The notes beneath the pieces are model-generated. The model was given only the letters and a program-made list of their open reading frames with translations, did no database searches and was not told the origin of the DNA. Source: Phanerochaete sordida (Eukaryota; Basidiomycota; Agaricomycetes; Polyporales; Phanerochaetaceae). Taken from it: 64,000 bases of DNA. The position numbers were made by a program, and so were the translations under genes. Each line of letters begins with the position of its first letter. The stretch's first letter is position 1. Location: the NCBI GenBank assembly GCA_019973155.2, contig BPQB01000004.1, positions 310,001 through 374,000 on the forward strand, read 5' to 3'. This document shows, in pieces, positions 10,721 to 23,700 of this stretch.

Positions 10721-12279
10721 GCGTATACCGAGCGAGTGCTAGGAGTTGTCGGAGGAAGGGTCGGCCGCGAGTTGGACTCTGCAACAGATCGCAGCGAGTA
10801 CCGAAGGGCGGTAGTCGTTGCAGGAAATCCCGGCGGTGGAGACGAGGAAAGGAAAGAACGAAAGGCGTCAAGCGCGAGCCGCAATCTTCGGCTGCGGGGC
10901 AGCGCGTTTCGCGCCATGTCACGCAACGTTAGCCAAGGGCGCATCAGCGCATCAGTAACAGGACACGCATAAAATCCGCAATCTCCGCCAAGTCTCGCGC
11001 TTGATTATACCCTCGACGTGCTCTGCTCTCCGTCGTCCTTATTCTCTATAAAGTGTTCGTTCTAGGGTCCGGCGGGAAGTGCTCAGTGACTTCCTGCATG
11101 CGATGCAGGAAGGTGCTAAGCTCCGACGGTCCAAGCCGCGCAGGAACTGCGTGTGGGCTCTGTGTGACTTACACACGATGGTACGCTTTCGTTACTTCTG
11201 CTAGAGGTCCGTGGGTGCATCACTTTGAGCAATGCAATCTAACTCCGTTGATTGTTCTTGTCAAGCTGTTGATGCTAGAGCAAACACCGGACGGCCTTCA
11301 CAGGGAGCTCGCGAACTCTTACCGCGAGCTCTTGTTTTGTGCCTCCACATCTTTTCACCTGTTCGCAACAACTTCTTTATCTTTGAGATGATGTTTGTAA
11401 TCTTCATCTGGCGCACTTAATCCAATGACATGGGGCGTTTCCCAGTACAAATACCACCCAGGCAGTACCGGGTCCGTCAGGTCCCCGAGCCCTAGTCGCC
11501 CTGCCCGAGGTCACCTAGAGGCGGAGGTGGGTAATCACGCTCAGGCAATACGGTGCTTCACGGCGAGCTCAACGAGCTCGCGCAGCACGTCGAATACAGA
11601 GTACGTTTTCGCGCCTCGCTGGCATATCTGACCCATCGCTGGCAAGTTGACAGGTCTTTGGAGCCGATGGATCCGAGACTTGGTAGACGGATGTCTACCA
11701 CTCAACCGGTTCTGTGCGAACGCTTTCTGAAATATATTCGCAGGCCTTCACCTAGGACCTCGTGCCGTTTCCGAGTTCGCAGCCCTTCGCAGTCCGACGG
11801 GACCGCCTCCGCCATCACGAATAGGCTGTGCTCAAGCTAAGCGGTCCCGGCCCTATTGCCGTAGATTCCCGCTCCTTAGCCACGCCCACTGCTCCAGGCT
11901 ATACAACAGAGCTGCATCGGCACCCAGTACCCGCATTCTGGAGCGTGCAAGCGGCGCCGGGTGTGCGCCCGTGCTGATCAGTGTGCAAGCGCTGCAAAGC
12001 AATGAGGACGCCAAGGTCTCAGTTCCCGCACTCCATCATCGGGACGTCTTCTCTCGGCGGTCGCGGTGTCCACGGTGTTTTGAATCGGTTAACTTTGATC
12101 CCCCAGGGTCGCGCACGTCAAGTCCTCGGCGGTATGCGCGGTGCCTTATAGGCCAGGAGACCTGCCTCGCTCGCGCATCTGCCCAACACCGACCCACCCT
12201 CGCCCCCACTCAGCAACTTCCTCTCTATTTTCCTGCGCGCGAATCTAAGCTTTGACGGAGCAGACACGCGCGATATCGC
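10721..12279. other. gene-poor stretch, one 97-codon frame and a palindrome
   Basis: No gene is supported. An ATG frame of 97 codons (11098-11391, +) has no recognisable domain. GCGAGCTC-AAC-GAGCTCGC at 11563-11581 is a perfect 8-bp-arm hairpin. A TATA-like CTATAAAG lies at 11046-11053 with no convincing gene downstream. The last part should be the promoter of the DUF3433 gene. Confidence 0.35.
11563..11581. repeat. perfect short palindrome
   Basis: GCGAGCTC and GAGCTCGC are separated by AAC, forming a perfect 8-bp stem. It lies in sequence with no assigned gene. Its meaning is unknown; short perfect hairpins do occur by chance. Confidence 0.4.
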
Positions 12280-14829
12280 ATGCCCGCCAGTGCCCCACGA
12301 CGATCCCCGAGCGGACCACGCGACATGCAGGCCTCGGTCTCGGAGAGCTCCTCGCAGGTCCTGCACATCGCGCCGGGTACGCCTGCCACCCCCGCGACAG
12401 AGGAGCTCCCGACGTCACCGCTTCTGGGTGACAACGGACCCCCGCAATACGCAACGTACCGCGCGCCAATGGGTTCCACTCGCCAACACAGTGCAGAAGG
12501 CCTGCTACATGGCTCAACATCGGGCGGGGACGCCCCGTACGGGGATGCGCCCTACCCCGAGGAGAAGCAGCGGCCGTGGGCGCATGGTAAGCACGCCACC
12601 TATCCACAGCCTCCGGGAATTAATTCGCCTGGAGCAGAGTACCCGCCAGAGACGAACGGCATCGTGGTGCGGCCCTGGACGCCGATACCGCTGCGCAAGT
12701 GGTTCTGGATACCGCTCGTGCTCACGATGGCGCTCGGCGGCGTCGCGTTCGAGATCGCGCTGCACTTCAGCGAGAAGAACCAGGGTGCGGCGCCCGCGCT
12801 GCCGTCCCGGGTCCTCTGCTCATCTGCTCGCAGGCTGGGAGACGAAAGGGAAGATCACGACTGAAAGCGGGTTCATGCACTACGTCTACGTACGTCCCCT
12901 CTCTTCCCTGCGCGCGCGCGGTAGCTCATGCGGCCCGCGCAGACGCTCCCGCCCGTGGCGATCTCGATGTTCTTCGCCGCGCTCTGGGCGTGGACAGACC
13001 TCGAGATCCGGAAGCTGCAGCCCTACGTCGAGCTCGCACGCGGGAACGCGCCGCCGCAGCGCAGCCTGCTCCTCGACTACACGCGCACGCAGTACGTCCG
13101 CGCGCGCCGCTTCCCCGCCCGGTGCGCTGAGCGCCTCCCGCAGCACGTTCTTCGTGTGGACCGTCGCGGCGCGCAACCAGCACTGGCTCGTCGTCATCGG
13201 CGCGCTGCTCGTCGTGCTCACGCTCGCGTTCCAGCCGCTCGCCGCGGCGCTCTTCAACGTGCAGGACATCGACATGATCTCGCACGGTGCGTCCGCGTGC
13301 GCGCGCTGGCGCGGTACCCGCCTGACGCCGCTGCAGGTCAGGCCGCGACGAACCTGGGGCTGCTCAGTCTGAACAACGACGCGAACTTCCAGGACCTGAC
13401 ATGTACGCGCCGCGTGTTCTGCGTGCGCGGCGGGCTGATGAACGAAGACAGCGTTCTTGACTGCTGCAGGATATGCCTCTGCGAGTGTGCTGTACAACAT
13501 CACGGACCCGCCGTTTGTGCACAACGGCTACACCGTCGCTCCGCTCACGGTACGTCGACCGAGCGTCTTCTCGCCGAAACCCGCCTGACGGTCCGTGTCA
13601 CTAGCTCTCTGAGAACATCAACAATGGTACGATGTGGGCGAACACTACAGCGGTCTACAGCCACCCGTCGTGTATGAACGCTGACGCTGGATCAGTAAGG
13701 GTCCGCAGTCTCCGGGCGCGGGGTTCGTACTAATCGCTGCATCGTGCCCAGCTCAACATGGCCAAATGGGACAACAGCAGTGGTTGGACGAATAGCGCTT
13801 CCTTCGAGGGCTGCGAGTTCTCGTGGTCCGTGAACAAGTCTGCCACGAACCTATTCGGTAAGCCCTTGGCTACGACGTGAAGACCGCCAGCTCACCTCAC
13901 CCCAGGCGTCGAGCTCGTCACCAACTCAACGGAGTGCACCGTCTTCACCTCCGTCCCCGAGCCCTTCCGCCCCATCATCTTCTGGTTCTTCACCTACCAG
14001 CCAACACCGATGGCGTCCCTGACGCTCTGCACGCCGAACATCACGCTCCTCGACGTCTCCGCGGCCGTCGACCTCGCGTCCGGCGCGCTCGCCGTCGCGG
14101 AGCTCGGGCCGCTCGGCTCGCACACCGGCGCGCTCGCGCAGGACGCGGGCAACGTCACGCGCGCGTACAACGGCATGTTCTTCGCGCTCGACAGCCCCGA
14201 CCCGTTCGTCGCGGGCCGCCAGGACGCGATCCGCCTCGCGCTCCCCGCCGCCGTCTTCCAGGCCGCGCAGGCGCACGGGCTCGTGCAGGCGTTCCAGGAC
14301 AACGAGTTCGCGGGCCTCGCGCAGCGCATCTACGTGCGTCCCTCCCGTCCTCTGTGCCCACTGTCACCCTGAGCTGACGAGAGAGCAGACGATGTACCTC
14401 TCGCTCGTCGCGAAGACGGTGTACTTCCTCCCCGCGACACAGCCGATGCACATCGACCTGCAAACCGTGCACAAACGGCTCTTCCTCTCGCCCGTCGCGA
14501 CGCACCTGCTCGCCGCGGCCATGTTCGTGCTCGCGCTCGCGGGCAGCGCGCTGCAGCTCTGGCACGCGCGCGAGCGGCGCGTGCTGCGGCTCGCGCACGC
14601 GCCGGGGACGATCGCGAGCGCGGTGTCGCTCGGCGGGGGCGGCGTCGGCGGCGCGCTCGCGGGGCGCACGCGCGCGGAGGACATGCGCGCGGCGCTGCAC
14701 GGGAAGCGCTTCCGCATCGACCGCGGCACCGGCAGGATCGTCGTCGAGGGCGAGCGCGGGTTCGAGCAGGCTGCGACGCCTGCGAGCGGACGCCTTGCGT
14801 TTGGGGAGGCGGGGCCGCTGCGGGTGTGA
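12280..14829 (+). CDS. DUF3433-domain multi-pass membrane protein
   Basis: This many-exon gene starts MPASAPRRSPSGPRD. A Pro/Ser-rich cytosolic N-terminus is followed by membrane segments at WFWIPLVLTMALGGVAFEIAL, PPVAISMFFAALWAWTD and HWLVVIGALLVVLTLAFQPL, and near the C-terminus THLLAAAMFVLALAGSALQ. DLEIRKLQPYVELARG followed by SLLLDY is the hallmark of fungal DUF3433. Between the third and last helices is a large N-glycosylation-rich part (NGT, NTT, NSS, NST, NIT), probably extracytosolic. Exon 1 is joined by CAGG/GTGCGG to CTCGCAG/GCTGGG and the next by TAC/GTACGT to CGCAG/ACGCTC, both in phase. The last exons have extreme GC content. The function of the family is unknown. The ATG at 12280 could instead be the in-frame ATG at 12325. 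Confidence 0.78.
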
Positions 14830-15330
14830 GGTGGGCTCGGCGCCGGGGTTCTGTGTTTGTATGTGTAGATATCGTTATAATGTTCAGGTGGCTTTGCTGG
14901 CATGTGTTGTGCTAGGCTCGGTTGATGTTCTCGGGCAGCGTGACATGATTCGTGATTGGGCTAGAGAGGACAGTTCGATGGGTATGGCGAGATCTTGGCG
15001 TCTGGGGTCCAAAAGGCAAGTACTGATTTCTCTTCAGCGACGACCAGGTCGAGGGGCGGACATCGATCATGCCTTCCCTGCACAAGCAGTCAGAGATATC
15101 TCGTACCATGAACGATGTACCACCGGCGTGTAAAATACGTTCTCGCACCATGTGCACGTGCAGCACGTTTGGGAAACACTCTCATCGCCGTATGCAGCCG
15201 TGGCAGTGTGTGGAGATGTGCAGGAACGCGTGCTGAGGCAGCGAGGTGCAGTTGTAGGGATTTCCTCAAACCAGGAGGATTCTGACGTGTGAAATGGTCA
15301 TAAAGTCTCCTCAGAGCTTCCCCTCAGATG
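14830..15330. other. 3' flank, nothing seen
   Basis: Intergenic sequence after the DUF3433 gene, with AT-rich patches and no supported gene. Confidence 0.35.
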
Positions 15331-15759
15331 TCACAGGCCCTGTCGTGCTGCGGCGAAGAGACGGGTGCGGTCCTCGTAAATCCGTCGAGACGTCGTTGGC
15401 TGTGCTTTAATTCTATGTGCCTGTACGGATACAACGCTGATCATCATCCAGAGCGATATTCGCGGATGCCGGATATGTGGCGGGGCACCCGTTGCGGCCC
15501 TGGCAGTAAGGGTGAGCTGGTCGACAGGTACAAAGTCCGCCATGATGCGAGCGTATGGCTCGTATGCTGCCGTCGACGTGTCCGTTCTGCTATCTTTGAT
15601 GACTTGCTTTGCCTCGAATATTTCCAAGAGCAGCGTGAGTGTCGCCTCTGCTGAATACAAATATCCCACCACGAGATCCAGTCGCGTGGGGCTCCTAGGC
15701 TTGGCCGAGACTTGTTCTCCATCAGCTGTCTCTGTAATAGCACGCACGTGAGAAGTCAT
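15331..15759 (-). CDS. possible hypothetical protein, 142 codons
   Basis: I do not recognise this frame. It is uninterrupted, starts at an ATG (15759) and has a balanced composition, including YLYSAEATLTLLLEIFEAKQ, which would form an amphipathic helix. There is no clear promoter, no intron and no known domain. It could equally be a chance frame in a 2.4-kb gap, so it is listed only as a candidate. Confidence 0.22.
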   Translation of the reverse strand: MTSHVRAITETADGEQVSAKPRSPTRLDLVVGYLYSAEATLTLLLEIFEAKQVIKDSRTDTSTAAYEPYARIMADFVPVDQLTLTARAATGAPPHIRHPRISLWMMISVVSVQAHRIKAQPTTSRRIYEDRTRLFAAARQGL

Positions 15760-17238
15760 GCTGCCAACTGTGTAATAATAATATCACTACTTTTGGAGCT
15801 TGCGCAAGACTACCTTGGTCCAGTGCACACGGCCTGGCAGCACTGAACTTCTTGCGGTGGCACTCTCGCTTCCGCGTTTGTGTGTCGTGATTTTGCATCA
15901 GCTAGAGTATCATTGGACGCGCCATCCGAGGAGATGAAAGGCCCTTCCCGCGCCCGCGTCGCCTGGTTTGGTAGGCGAAGAAGCAGGGAGCCTGCTCGGT
16001 TCTGCTGTGCGTCGCGACCGGGTAGATGCGAGGGCCACGACGGTTACGTGGAACGTCTGCAAGGAGCAGAGCTCGCAGAGAAGGTGCCAGCGAGGGGCTG
16101 GGAATATGTGGCAATATATCAATTTCCTCGTGTGGGCGGGGTGATTACTACGATTGCCTTTCTAGGAATGGCTATTTTGCGTCGGGGTGCGATCTCGAGC
16201 GCGATCTCGATGTGTTTCCGCGTCTTTGCGCGTGTTGGACATTGACCGCCGTGCGCGGCCGCGTCGCCGCGTCGAGCTCGCCCTCGAGGGTCGCCTGCGG
16301 GGCGCGCGATGGGCGGGAGGGGCGGAGGGTGGGATCGGGGACGGCCTCATGTCGCTTCCATAATGCGCCGACGCGCCGCTCCCGCGAAGCTACGTGCCGG
16401 CGGGCGAGGGAAGGCCGACTTCTGGACCTGGCACGCTCGGTTCCAACGTCGAAGTCTGTGCGCAGGCGCCACGGCCCCGCTGGTATGTCTGGCCCGCTCC
16501 TTCCGCATTCGCACTCATGCCGGCTCAGCAGGGCCCTCTGTTCGTCTGCGCGCGTGGCCGCGGCGATAAATGCCCCACGCGTGTGCGGACGTGGCCTCGG
16601 CTGGGGCCAGAGAGGTGCAGAAGCAGTCCCGCCGCCGCCGTCGTGGCACAGCGATCCGCCCGCGAAGAGCAGGCCCACGTTAAATTTCCCATCAAAGCGG
16701 CCGGTTCTGATGGCTCTTCTCACGCCCGGCATCTGCATCTGCTCCTCGCACATGTCTCCCTGCCTGCTTTTGTCCACCGACCTCGTCCCGTTTCGGCCAT
16801 CCCCTCCTGCCTTCGACCTCCGCCTCTCCTGCCTATAAAATACCCTCCTCTGCCCATCCCCGCCTTCTCTTTTCCTCCACATTCTCTCTCTCGCACACTC
16901 TCGTACGCCCGCAGCCTCCAGCGCATTCGTATCCTTGTCTTCTCCCCGAGCCTCGAGCACTCGCCCGTAGCCTCCGCCTGCTCTACTTTGATTCCCCCCA
17001 TCTGCAACCTCTCTACCAACTGCCGTCGCGCGTCACATCTGCCAATCTTGCCGTTCCGAGGATAACACTCGCCATCAGTTCCCCCCCTCTGCACTCTTCC
17101 GGTTACAGCTACTGCCGGTCTTCTAGCTTTCACTCTTTGCATATCCGCTCCTCGTTCTCCTACGCTTTTCGCTCTTAAAGTCTACTTCTCTCGCTATCCT
17201 AATCACTCGCACAGCAACCCCGCTTTTCCCTCTCCGCC
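15760..17238. other. long upstream region of the RRM gene
   Basis: About 1.5 kb without a supported gene. The last 400 bases are strongly CT-rich on the + strand (for example ATTCTCTCTCTCGCACACTC near 16882), typical of fungal core promoters and 5' UTRs, with a TATA box at 16834. Confidence 0.45.
16834..16840 (+). promoter_or_regulatory. TATA box of the two-RRM gene
   Basis: TATAAAA in the context GCCTATAAAATACCC, followed by pyrimidine-rich tracts. It lies about 400 bases before the ATG at 17239, implying a long CT-rich leader. The assignment rests on position and consensus only. Confidence 0.45.
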
Positions 17239-20200
17239 ATGCAGTCCCCGTCAACTCCGCCTTCGGATCCGCTTCTCTCTCAGCATCCCTCTCCAGGTCT
17301 AAGCACACACTCGGCGGCCCAGCCGGAAACGCCCCAGCAGCATATACCCACCCTCTCTCGCGATACCACGCCCGTCGCCGCCAGCAAGCCCTCGACGCCA
17401 CCCTCGCTTCCTCAGTCCCAGCCGCTCACGCCGCCCGACTCTGACCCTCGCACAAGCCCCGCTGCCTCGGTCAAGACGGGATCCACTCTGTCCGCTGCAG
17501 CGCCTCAATTCCGCACGAGGCTGATTGACGCTCCCATCGATCTCGCAGGACTTGTCCCGCCGACTGATGGACAGTCTTCTCTCTTGCAGCAGTCAACCAT
17601 GGGCAGCGGCGGAGGCAGCATCCTCGACCTCAACGTCGGTCTCTCTCTCGCCGACGACGGCCGCAGTAAGTCTCCGTCCTTGCATTCCTCCGCACACCGC
17701 ATCTTATTATCATTTACAGCCCCCACCCAAGAGTCGTTCCCGCCGATCCACGCCCCTGCGTTCGTTTCCCCCTCGCCGTCCTTCTCGTCTGCAGGGTTCT
17801 CTCCAGACCTGGGTTCGCAGTGCTCCAGCAGCAGCCTCTCGTCTCAAGCGTCTGGCGATGCGGGGCTGCGCACGCCGAACGTTTACATCAACGGTCTGCC
17901 GCCGAACTTCCCCGAGGACAAGCTGCTGGAGATGACCTCCCAGTACGGCGAAGTCCTCAGCGTGCGGACGTTTACTCGTCATGTGAGCGAGAAGCCTTCG
18001 TGAGTGTTCATTTCCCGCGGTTATATGCGCACGCGCACACCTTTTCGGCGCGCGTATGCGTATTTACGTCTTATCCGTGTCGCATGAGAATGGTCTAGAC
18101 TGACAAATTGTCTTCGTACAGGGGCTATGGCTTTGTACTGTAAGCAGTCGTAGCTTCGCTCGGCTGCCCGCTGCTAATCACGCGCCGATTAGGTTCTCGT
18201 CGGTAGAGGCTGCCGCAAAGTGTATAGAGGCCCTACGAAAGTATCGCAATCTACACCCGTCCTTCTCCAAGGTGAGTCGGCCCTGCCCAAACCCCCGCTC
18301 CCTGTCGGCTCATCGTCGTCGTAGCAAATCCATAAAATCCCTGGCACAGCCTACGCCAACAGCGTCGCCCTACCGGTATCCTCCACCGAGCCTCCGGATT
18401 CCTTCAAAAACCGTATGGAACGCCTCAAGGACACGGGATCCACCAACCTGTACATGGAGGGCCTCCCCTTGACGATCAATGTGGCGATGCTGCAAGCTCT
18501 GGTCAGTCCATACAAGATCATGAGCAGCCGCCTCTTCCAGACCAGGCTCAGCAATCCTCCGAGGATAATCGCTTTCGTGAGGTGAGCAGCCTTCGCACTC
18601 AGACGTTCCAAGATTTGGCGCTGACCGCGCCTGGCACATAGGCTTGAGAGCCGAGAAGCCGCGGAAGAAGTCATTGAGCGGCTGCATGGTCGTATGGTTC
18701 GCGGATGGAACGACACCGGGAGTCGGATTTCCGTCAGGTTCGCCGACACCACCGAGCAAAGGGAGCTCAGGGTATGTAGCCTCTGTCTATACCGCGGCCT
18801 GGAGCTGACCGATTACCACAGCGCACGGAGAGGACGAATCGCGACGGCGAGAACTCGCCCGCGCGCCTTACCATGGCACAGGCCGCGTTGCTCAACATGA
18901 AGGGCACTCAGCTGCAACCAGGCTCTCCGTCTCCGCGTCTTTCGAGTCCCAATCTCGGGTTCTCACCGCCTATGCTGTCCAACTTGTCGCTCTCGCCTGA
19001 CCCTTACGCCCCGATCAGCCTTCCCGAGCTGCCACCCCCCATTGGCCTTCACAACCAGCACGCCCTCGACGAGAGCCTCCGTACGCTCAGGACGATCCAC
19101 ACACATCAGAACGATGGCCTTCACTCTCAGGCCGCCGACTTCGTGTCCGCTGGATTGCGCATGCCCGCGTTCAACGACGACCAGGCTTTCGCTCCAGAGC
19201 TGCTGCAGATGCAGCTTCAGGCCCTCAGCGGTGGTGCCGCGAACCTCGCATCCGCCACACGTGCCCAGGGCGGCTTCACTCCGATGGAACGCCTCATCCT
19301 ACAGGCGCATGAGACTCTTCAGCAAGATCCGGGGCGTATACTCCAGACACAGCTGGGCGCGCACACCGAGTTCAACATGTCTGCTCCTGACGTCTACGCT
19401 TCCGACGCGCGGCTTGGCGGGCTAGGCTCCGCTTCGGTCCCGTCGACCCGCGGTGCAACATCGCGGAGCCTCATGAACCCCCTGCCCTCGATGTCCGAGG
19501 CGGATTTTCACGCTACCAGCGGAGGTCACCGACAGGTCTTGCATTCGACCGCTAACGCAAGCGCTCCTGCTCTCGCTGGTACCAAGCAAGAGCAAAAGGC
19601 GGTCCCCCTCACCATGGATCTCGAGTCGCGACTGACGTTCACGCGTCAGCGCAACCAGACCGCTGCCGAGGCGCGTGCTCAGGCTCAAGCGGAGGCGCAG
19701 GCGCAGGCTCTTCACACCCGCTCTACCACGGTACCGTCGCATTATCTTACCAACGATCGCCTTAATTCGCAGGCCGTCCCCAACAACAGGGGTCTCAACT
19801 CTAGCATTCACTCTACCGCCCACGCCGGCAACGCGCCGCACACAGAACTCGGTAGCGTCACGAAGGATATACCCCAGGCTAGCGCACGCAAGACCAACAG
19901 CCTTCGCACGACCAACGACAGCTTCAAGACCCCCCTCTCCGGCAACATCGCCCGCGACGTTCGCTCCATGGGCCCGCCGGCGGCTCCCAAGCCTCAGCCG
20001 CCCAGCGCGCCGACCGCCTCGTCGGCGAACGCCCTGCACACCCGCATCGACACGGTGCTCCAGACCCGCAAGATGCCGCTTCCCCGCGGCGGGGCGCCGC
20101 ACGACACGAGCGACGAGGACGACGGCTCGGGCCTCGACTCGCCCGCGCTCTCGTATTCGGCCAGCATCCGCACGCCCGCGTCGCTCAGCCCGTCGACGCC

Positions 20201-20348
20201 GTTCTCCGCGTTCGGCGAGACGTTCGAGGGCCCGCCGATGGCGCCCGGCGTCAAGGTGCCGGCGGCCGCGGGCGACGCCGGCTATGCCATGGGCACCGCC
20301 GTCGGCCTGCCCACGAACGTCAAGCAGAAGATGCGCGGCGCGGAGTAG
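17239..20348 (+). CDS. RNA-binding protein with two RRM domains
   Basis: At least six exons. A Ser/Pro/Thr-rich N-terminus (about 210 residues) precedes RRM1, with RNP2-like NVYINGLPPN and RNP1-like GYGFVLFSSVEA assembled across introns. RRM2 follows, with NLYMEGLPLTINVAMLQALV and RIIAFVRLESREAAEEVIERLHG. The long C-terminal exon (from about 18840) is disordered, rich in Ser, Gln and Ala, including a run of alternating Ala-Gln-Ala-Glu near 19670-19710. The paired-RRM layout (TNLY...GLP) resembles the RBMS/Elav-like group, which bind single-stranded or AU-rich nucleic acid and act on mRNA stability or translation. I would not name a yeast orthologue. It converges with MSH2, with 409 bases between the stop codons. 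Confidence 0.8.
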
Positions 20349-20757
20349 GTCGCCTCGCGGGCGTCGCGCCGTCACGTCGCAGCCAGAGTGTTGTTTGTTG
20401 TACGATATCACGATAGAGCCACCGCACCATCCACAAGCCCATACCCATACCCCCACCACAGCATGAGTATCGAAGTAGCACGTGTACGTATAGCCTGTAT
20501 GACAGTGTACGCGGCCGTCTGTGTGTAGAGTAGCTGTACATTGTCGTAAACGTAATTATTTTTACCCTCCACGAGGGATTCCACACACTGCGGTGCGAGC
20601 GCGAGGGCAGACAGCGGTATATATTACAGGTGAAGCAGCGCGATAGCGTACAGTACAGCAGAACGACAGAGAGATCCGGGCATAGGTTCAAGATGACAGC
20701 ACAATAGCGAGGCAGACGTATCCCAAAGAGTCTAAAACGAGCGGCGGCGGCAGCGGC
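20349..20757. other. shared 3' region of convergent genes
   Basis: About 400 bases between the stops of the RRM gene and MSH2. It is AT-richer than the genes and holds both 3' UTRs; no extra gene is seen. Confidence 0.45.
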
Positions 20758-23700
20758 TCAGGCGAGCGACGTGAGCACCTGCTGCACCCACGCGTTGCCC
20801 TCGAGCCGCGGCCGGAACTGCTCCACGCAGCGCCGCAGCGCGGCGAGCTGCGCTTCTGCGTCGTCTCCCGTCCCGTCTCCGGCGTCACCCTCGCCGTTGG
20901 TCATGTCGACGTCTTCGTCGCCTGCGGCGCGCGCGGACGAGCTGGACGAGGTGGATGAAGTGGATGAGGTGGACGAGGTGGACGACCACGCGCGGAGGAG
21001 CTCCTCGACGAGCGCGGTGCCCTCTTCGACGGTCGCGGCGGGGAGCGCGGCGGCGCGCTCTTTGTCTGTGATGAAGCGTCAGTGGGTGTGTGTGAGCCGG
21101 CGGAAGGGGCGGAGGAGGAAGGGGTGGAGGAGGAAGGGGCGGAGGAGGAAAGGGCGGAGGAGGAAAGGGTAGAGAGGAAAGGGTTACGCACCGCCAGCAT
21201 CAAAGTCCTCGAGCTCGTCCGCCTTGCGCTTCGCGAGGCGCACGACGCGCGCGGGGAAGTGCGCGAGCTCGGCGACGTGGATGCCGAAGCTCTGGTCGCA
21301 CACGCCCGGCGCGACGCGGTAGAGGAGCGTCATGTCCTTCTTCGCGCTGCCGTCCGCACCGGGGGAGGAGGCGGAGACGTGCGCGACGACGTGCAGGTTG
21401 CGCACGTGCGGGAGCTGCTGCGCGAGCGTCGTGAGCTCGTGGAAGTGCGTCGCGAAGAGGCAGAAGGCGTGCACCGCGGACGCGATGTGTCTGGCGGGGC
21501 GTCAGCGCGGGAGGAGACAGAGACAGGGAGGGACGGGCGTACTCGGAGATCGCCCACGCGAGCCCGAAGCCGTCGTACGTCGACGTGCCGCGGCCGAGTT
21601 CGTCGATGATAATCAGTGAATCCTTGCTTGCGCTCTGCGGCGCGTCAGCGTGTGCGCGGGGCTCGAGGGGGGAAGGCGGGACGCACGCGGAGGATGTTCG
21701 CGGTCTCGAGCATCTCGGCCATGAACGTCGACACGCCGCGCAGCTGGCTGTCGCCCGCGCCGACGCGGCAGAGCACGGAGTCGAACACGGGCAGCCGCGC
21801 CTCGCTGCACGGCACCCAGCACCCGGTCTGCGCGAGCAGCGCGATGACGCCGACCTGCCGGATGTACGTGCTCTTTCCGCCCATGTTGGGCCCCGCTGTG
21901 GAGGCGCGTCAGGAGACGACGGACAGGCTACACCAGGATACACACTGATGATCTGGAACTCGCTTTCGTTTTTGATCATCTCGACGTCGTTCGGGATGAA
22001 GCTGATGTCGTCCTGGACCTCGAGACAAGGGTGGCGAGCGTCCTTCAGGATGACGCTACCAGTGCCTGCAGTCTAGTGAGAACTCGCACAGACCGCTCGA
22101 AAGCAGACTACCCCACCCTTCTCCAGGACCTCTGGCTTCACGTAAGGCTCCGGTGCGTTGACCGCGACGTGGGCGAAGCTGTCAAGGACGTCAGTGCTCG
22201 TGTCAGTGCACGAGTTGTATGAGCACATACCTAATAATGACGTCCAAGTGTGCAATCACATTGTTCCACGACTCCAGGATCGGCGTGTACGTCGCGGCGA
22301 TCGCGACGATCTCGCCGACGAGCTTGCTCTGCTTCGCCTTGTACTTGGCGACGGTCTCGCGGTACTCCTCGGCGCTGTCGCGCAGCGCGGCGGTCGTGAA
22401 GAACACACCGCTCTTCTGCGTGCCGAGCTCACTGAACGCGCGGCGATGCTCCTCGAGCTTCTTCGAATCGAGCTTCGACACGCGGAAGCAGTAGCCCCAC
22501 ACCGGCGAGTTCTCGAGGTGCAGCTTCTTGTCCAGGTCCAGGTCGAGCTCCGCCGCGACGCGCCGGTGCTCCTTGTCGAGCGCGTCGCGCACGGTCTTGA
22601 GCGTCCCCGCGAGCTCCTCCAGGTACGGGTCGTACTCGGGCTTCACGACGAAGTTGTGGTTCTCGAGCTCGTCCAGGTCGAGCGTGTCCTGCACCATGTC
22701 GGCATACTTGGAAAGCGAGGTTTCGAATTCCTGCACAGATGGAGGTCAGGGCTCATGATGCGCAAGCGTTAATACGCTGCGAGACTACCTTGAGCTTGGA
22801 AAGGTACATTTCGTCGATTAGAGTCCGATATTCGTCGGTAGTGTCGATATTCTCGATGGTCTTCACCAGACCTTCGAGCTATAGGGTGTGTTTTAGCGTC
22901 ACAGCACGACTGAGTCCGAAGAATCGCCAAACCTTAAGGACTGCCTGATACACGCGCACGACGTCTTCCAGGGACGCGACGGACTTCTGAAAGCGCTTGC
23001 AGATCCTGTGCATATCCGGCAGCAGTTTCAGCTGCTCTTCCTGCATTCCGGAAGTTCAGCGCACAGACATCGACACAACTGCCGATGAGTCCTACCTGCA
23101 GCAGTCTGCGCGAATTCGGGTCTTGGACGAAAACGTCCACGAGATCTTGCCGCTTGCGAATCTCGTGCAGGTTCACCAAGGGCTGCTTGAGCCAGCTGGC
23201 CAGTAGCCGTGAGCCCTGCGCAGTCTTGCACTTGTTCAGAAGGCCAAGCAATGTGGCATTTTTGTTCGCGCCCTGTTTGATAGAGGGAATATCAGCATTG
23301 TGAGAGCATATAGTCAGCTTGTGGGACGCACCACGTTGCCTGGCGCGTCGATGAGGTTGAGAGCGCGCAGTGCACTCGCGTCAAGGCGCATAAACTGTGT
23401 CAAGTCGTGTGTGCGAATGGTATACGCGCCATGGTTCGATGGATCGGATAGGAGTGAGAGGTAGGTGATGAGGGCGGCGAGTGAAGCTGGCGCGGCTGGG
23501 AGATTGAGTTGGGCTGGTTCGCATGCGTGTTAGCCTCAGTTGCAGCGCAATGCAGTATGAACGTACGAATAATAGACGCGGCATCAACGCCATTAGATGA
23601 GGAAGGTATCGAGCTTGGGTCCAACAAGCGCATGAGGTCGTCCTGGATGTTCCTTGAGTTGAACTCGCCTGCCACATGTCAGCAACCAACTGTCTTCGTC

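Noticed and set aside
19422..20459. 345-codon minus-strand frame opposite the RRM gene
   Set aside because: It is GC-driven shadow of the RRM gene's last exon, with an Arg/Gly-rich composition and no domain.
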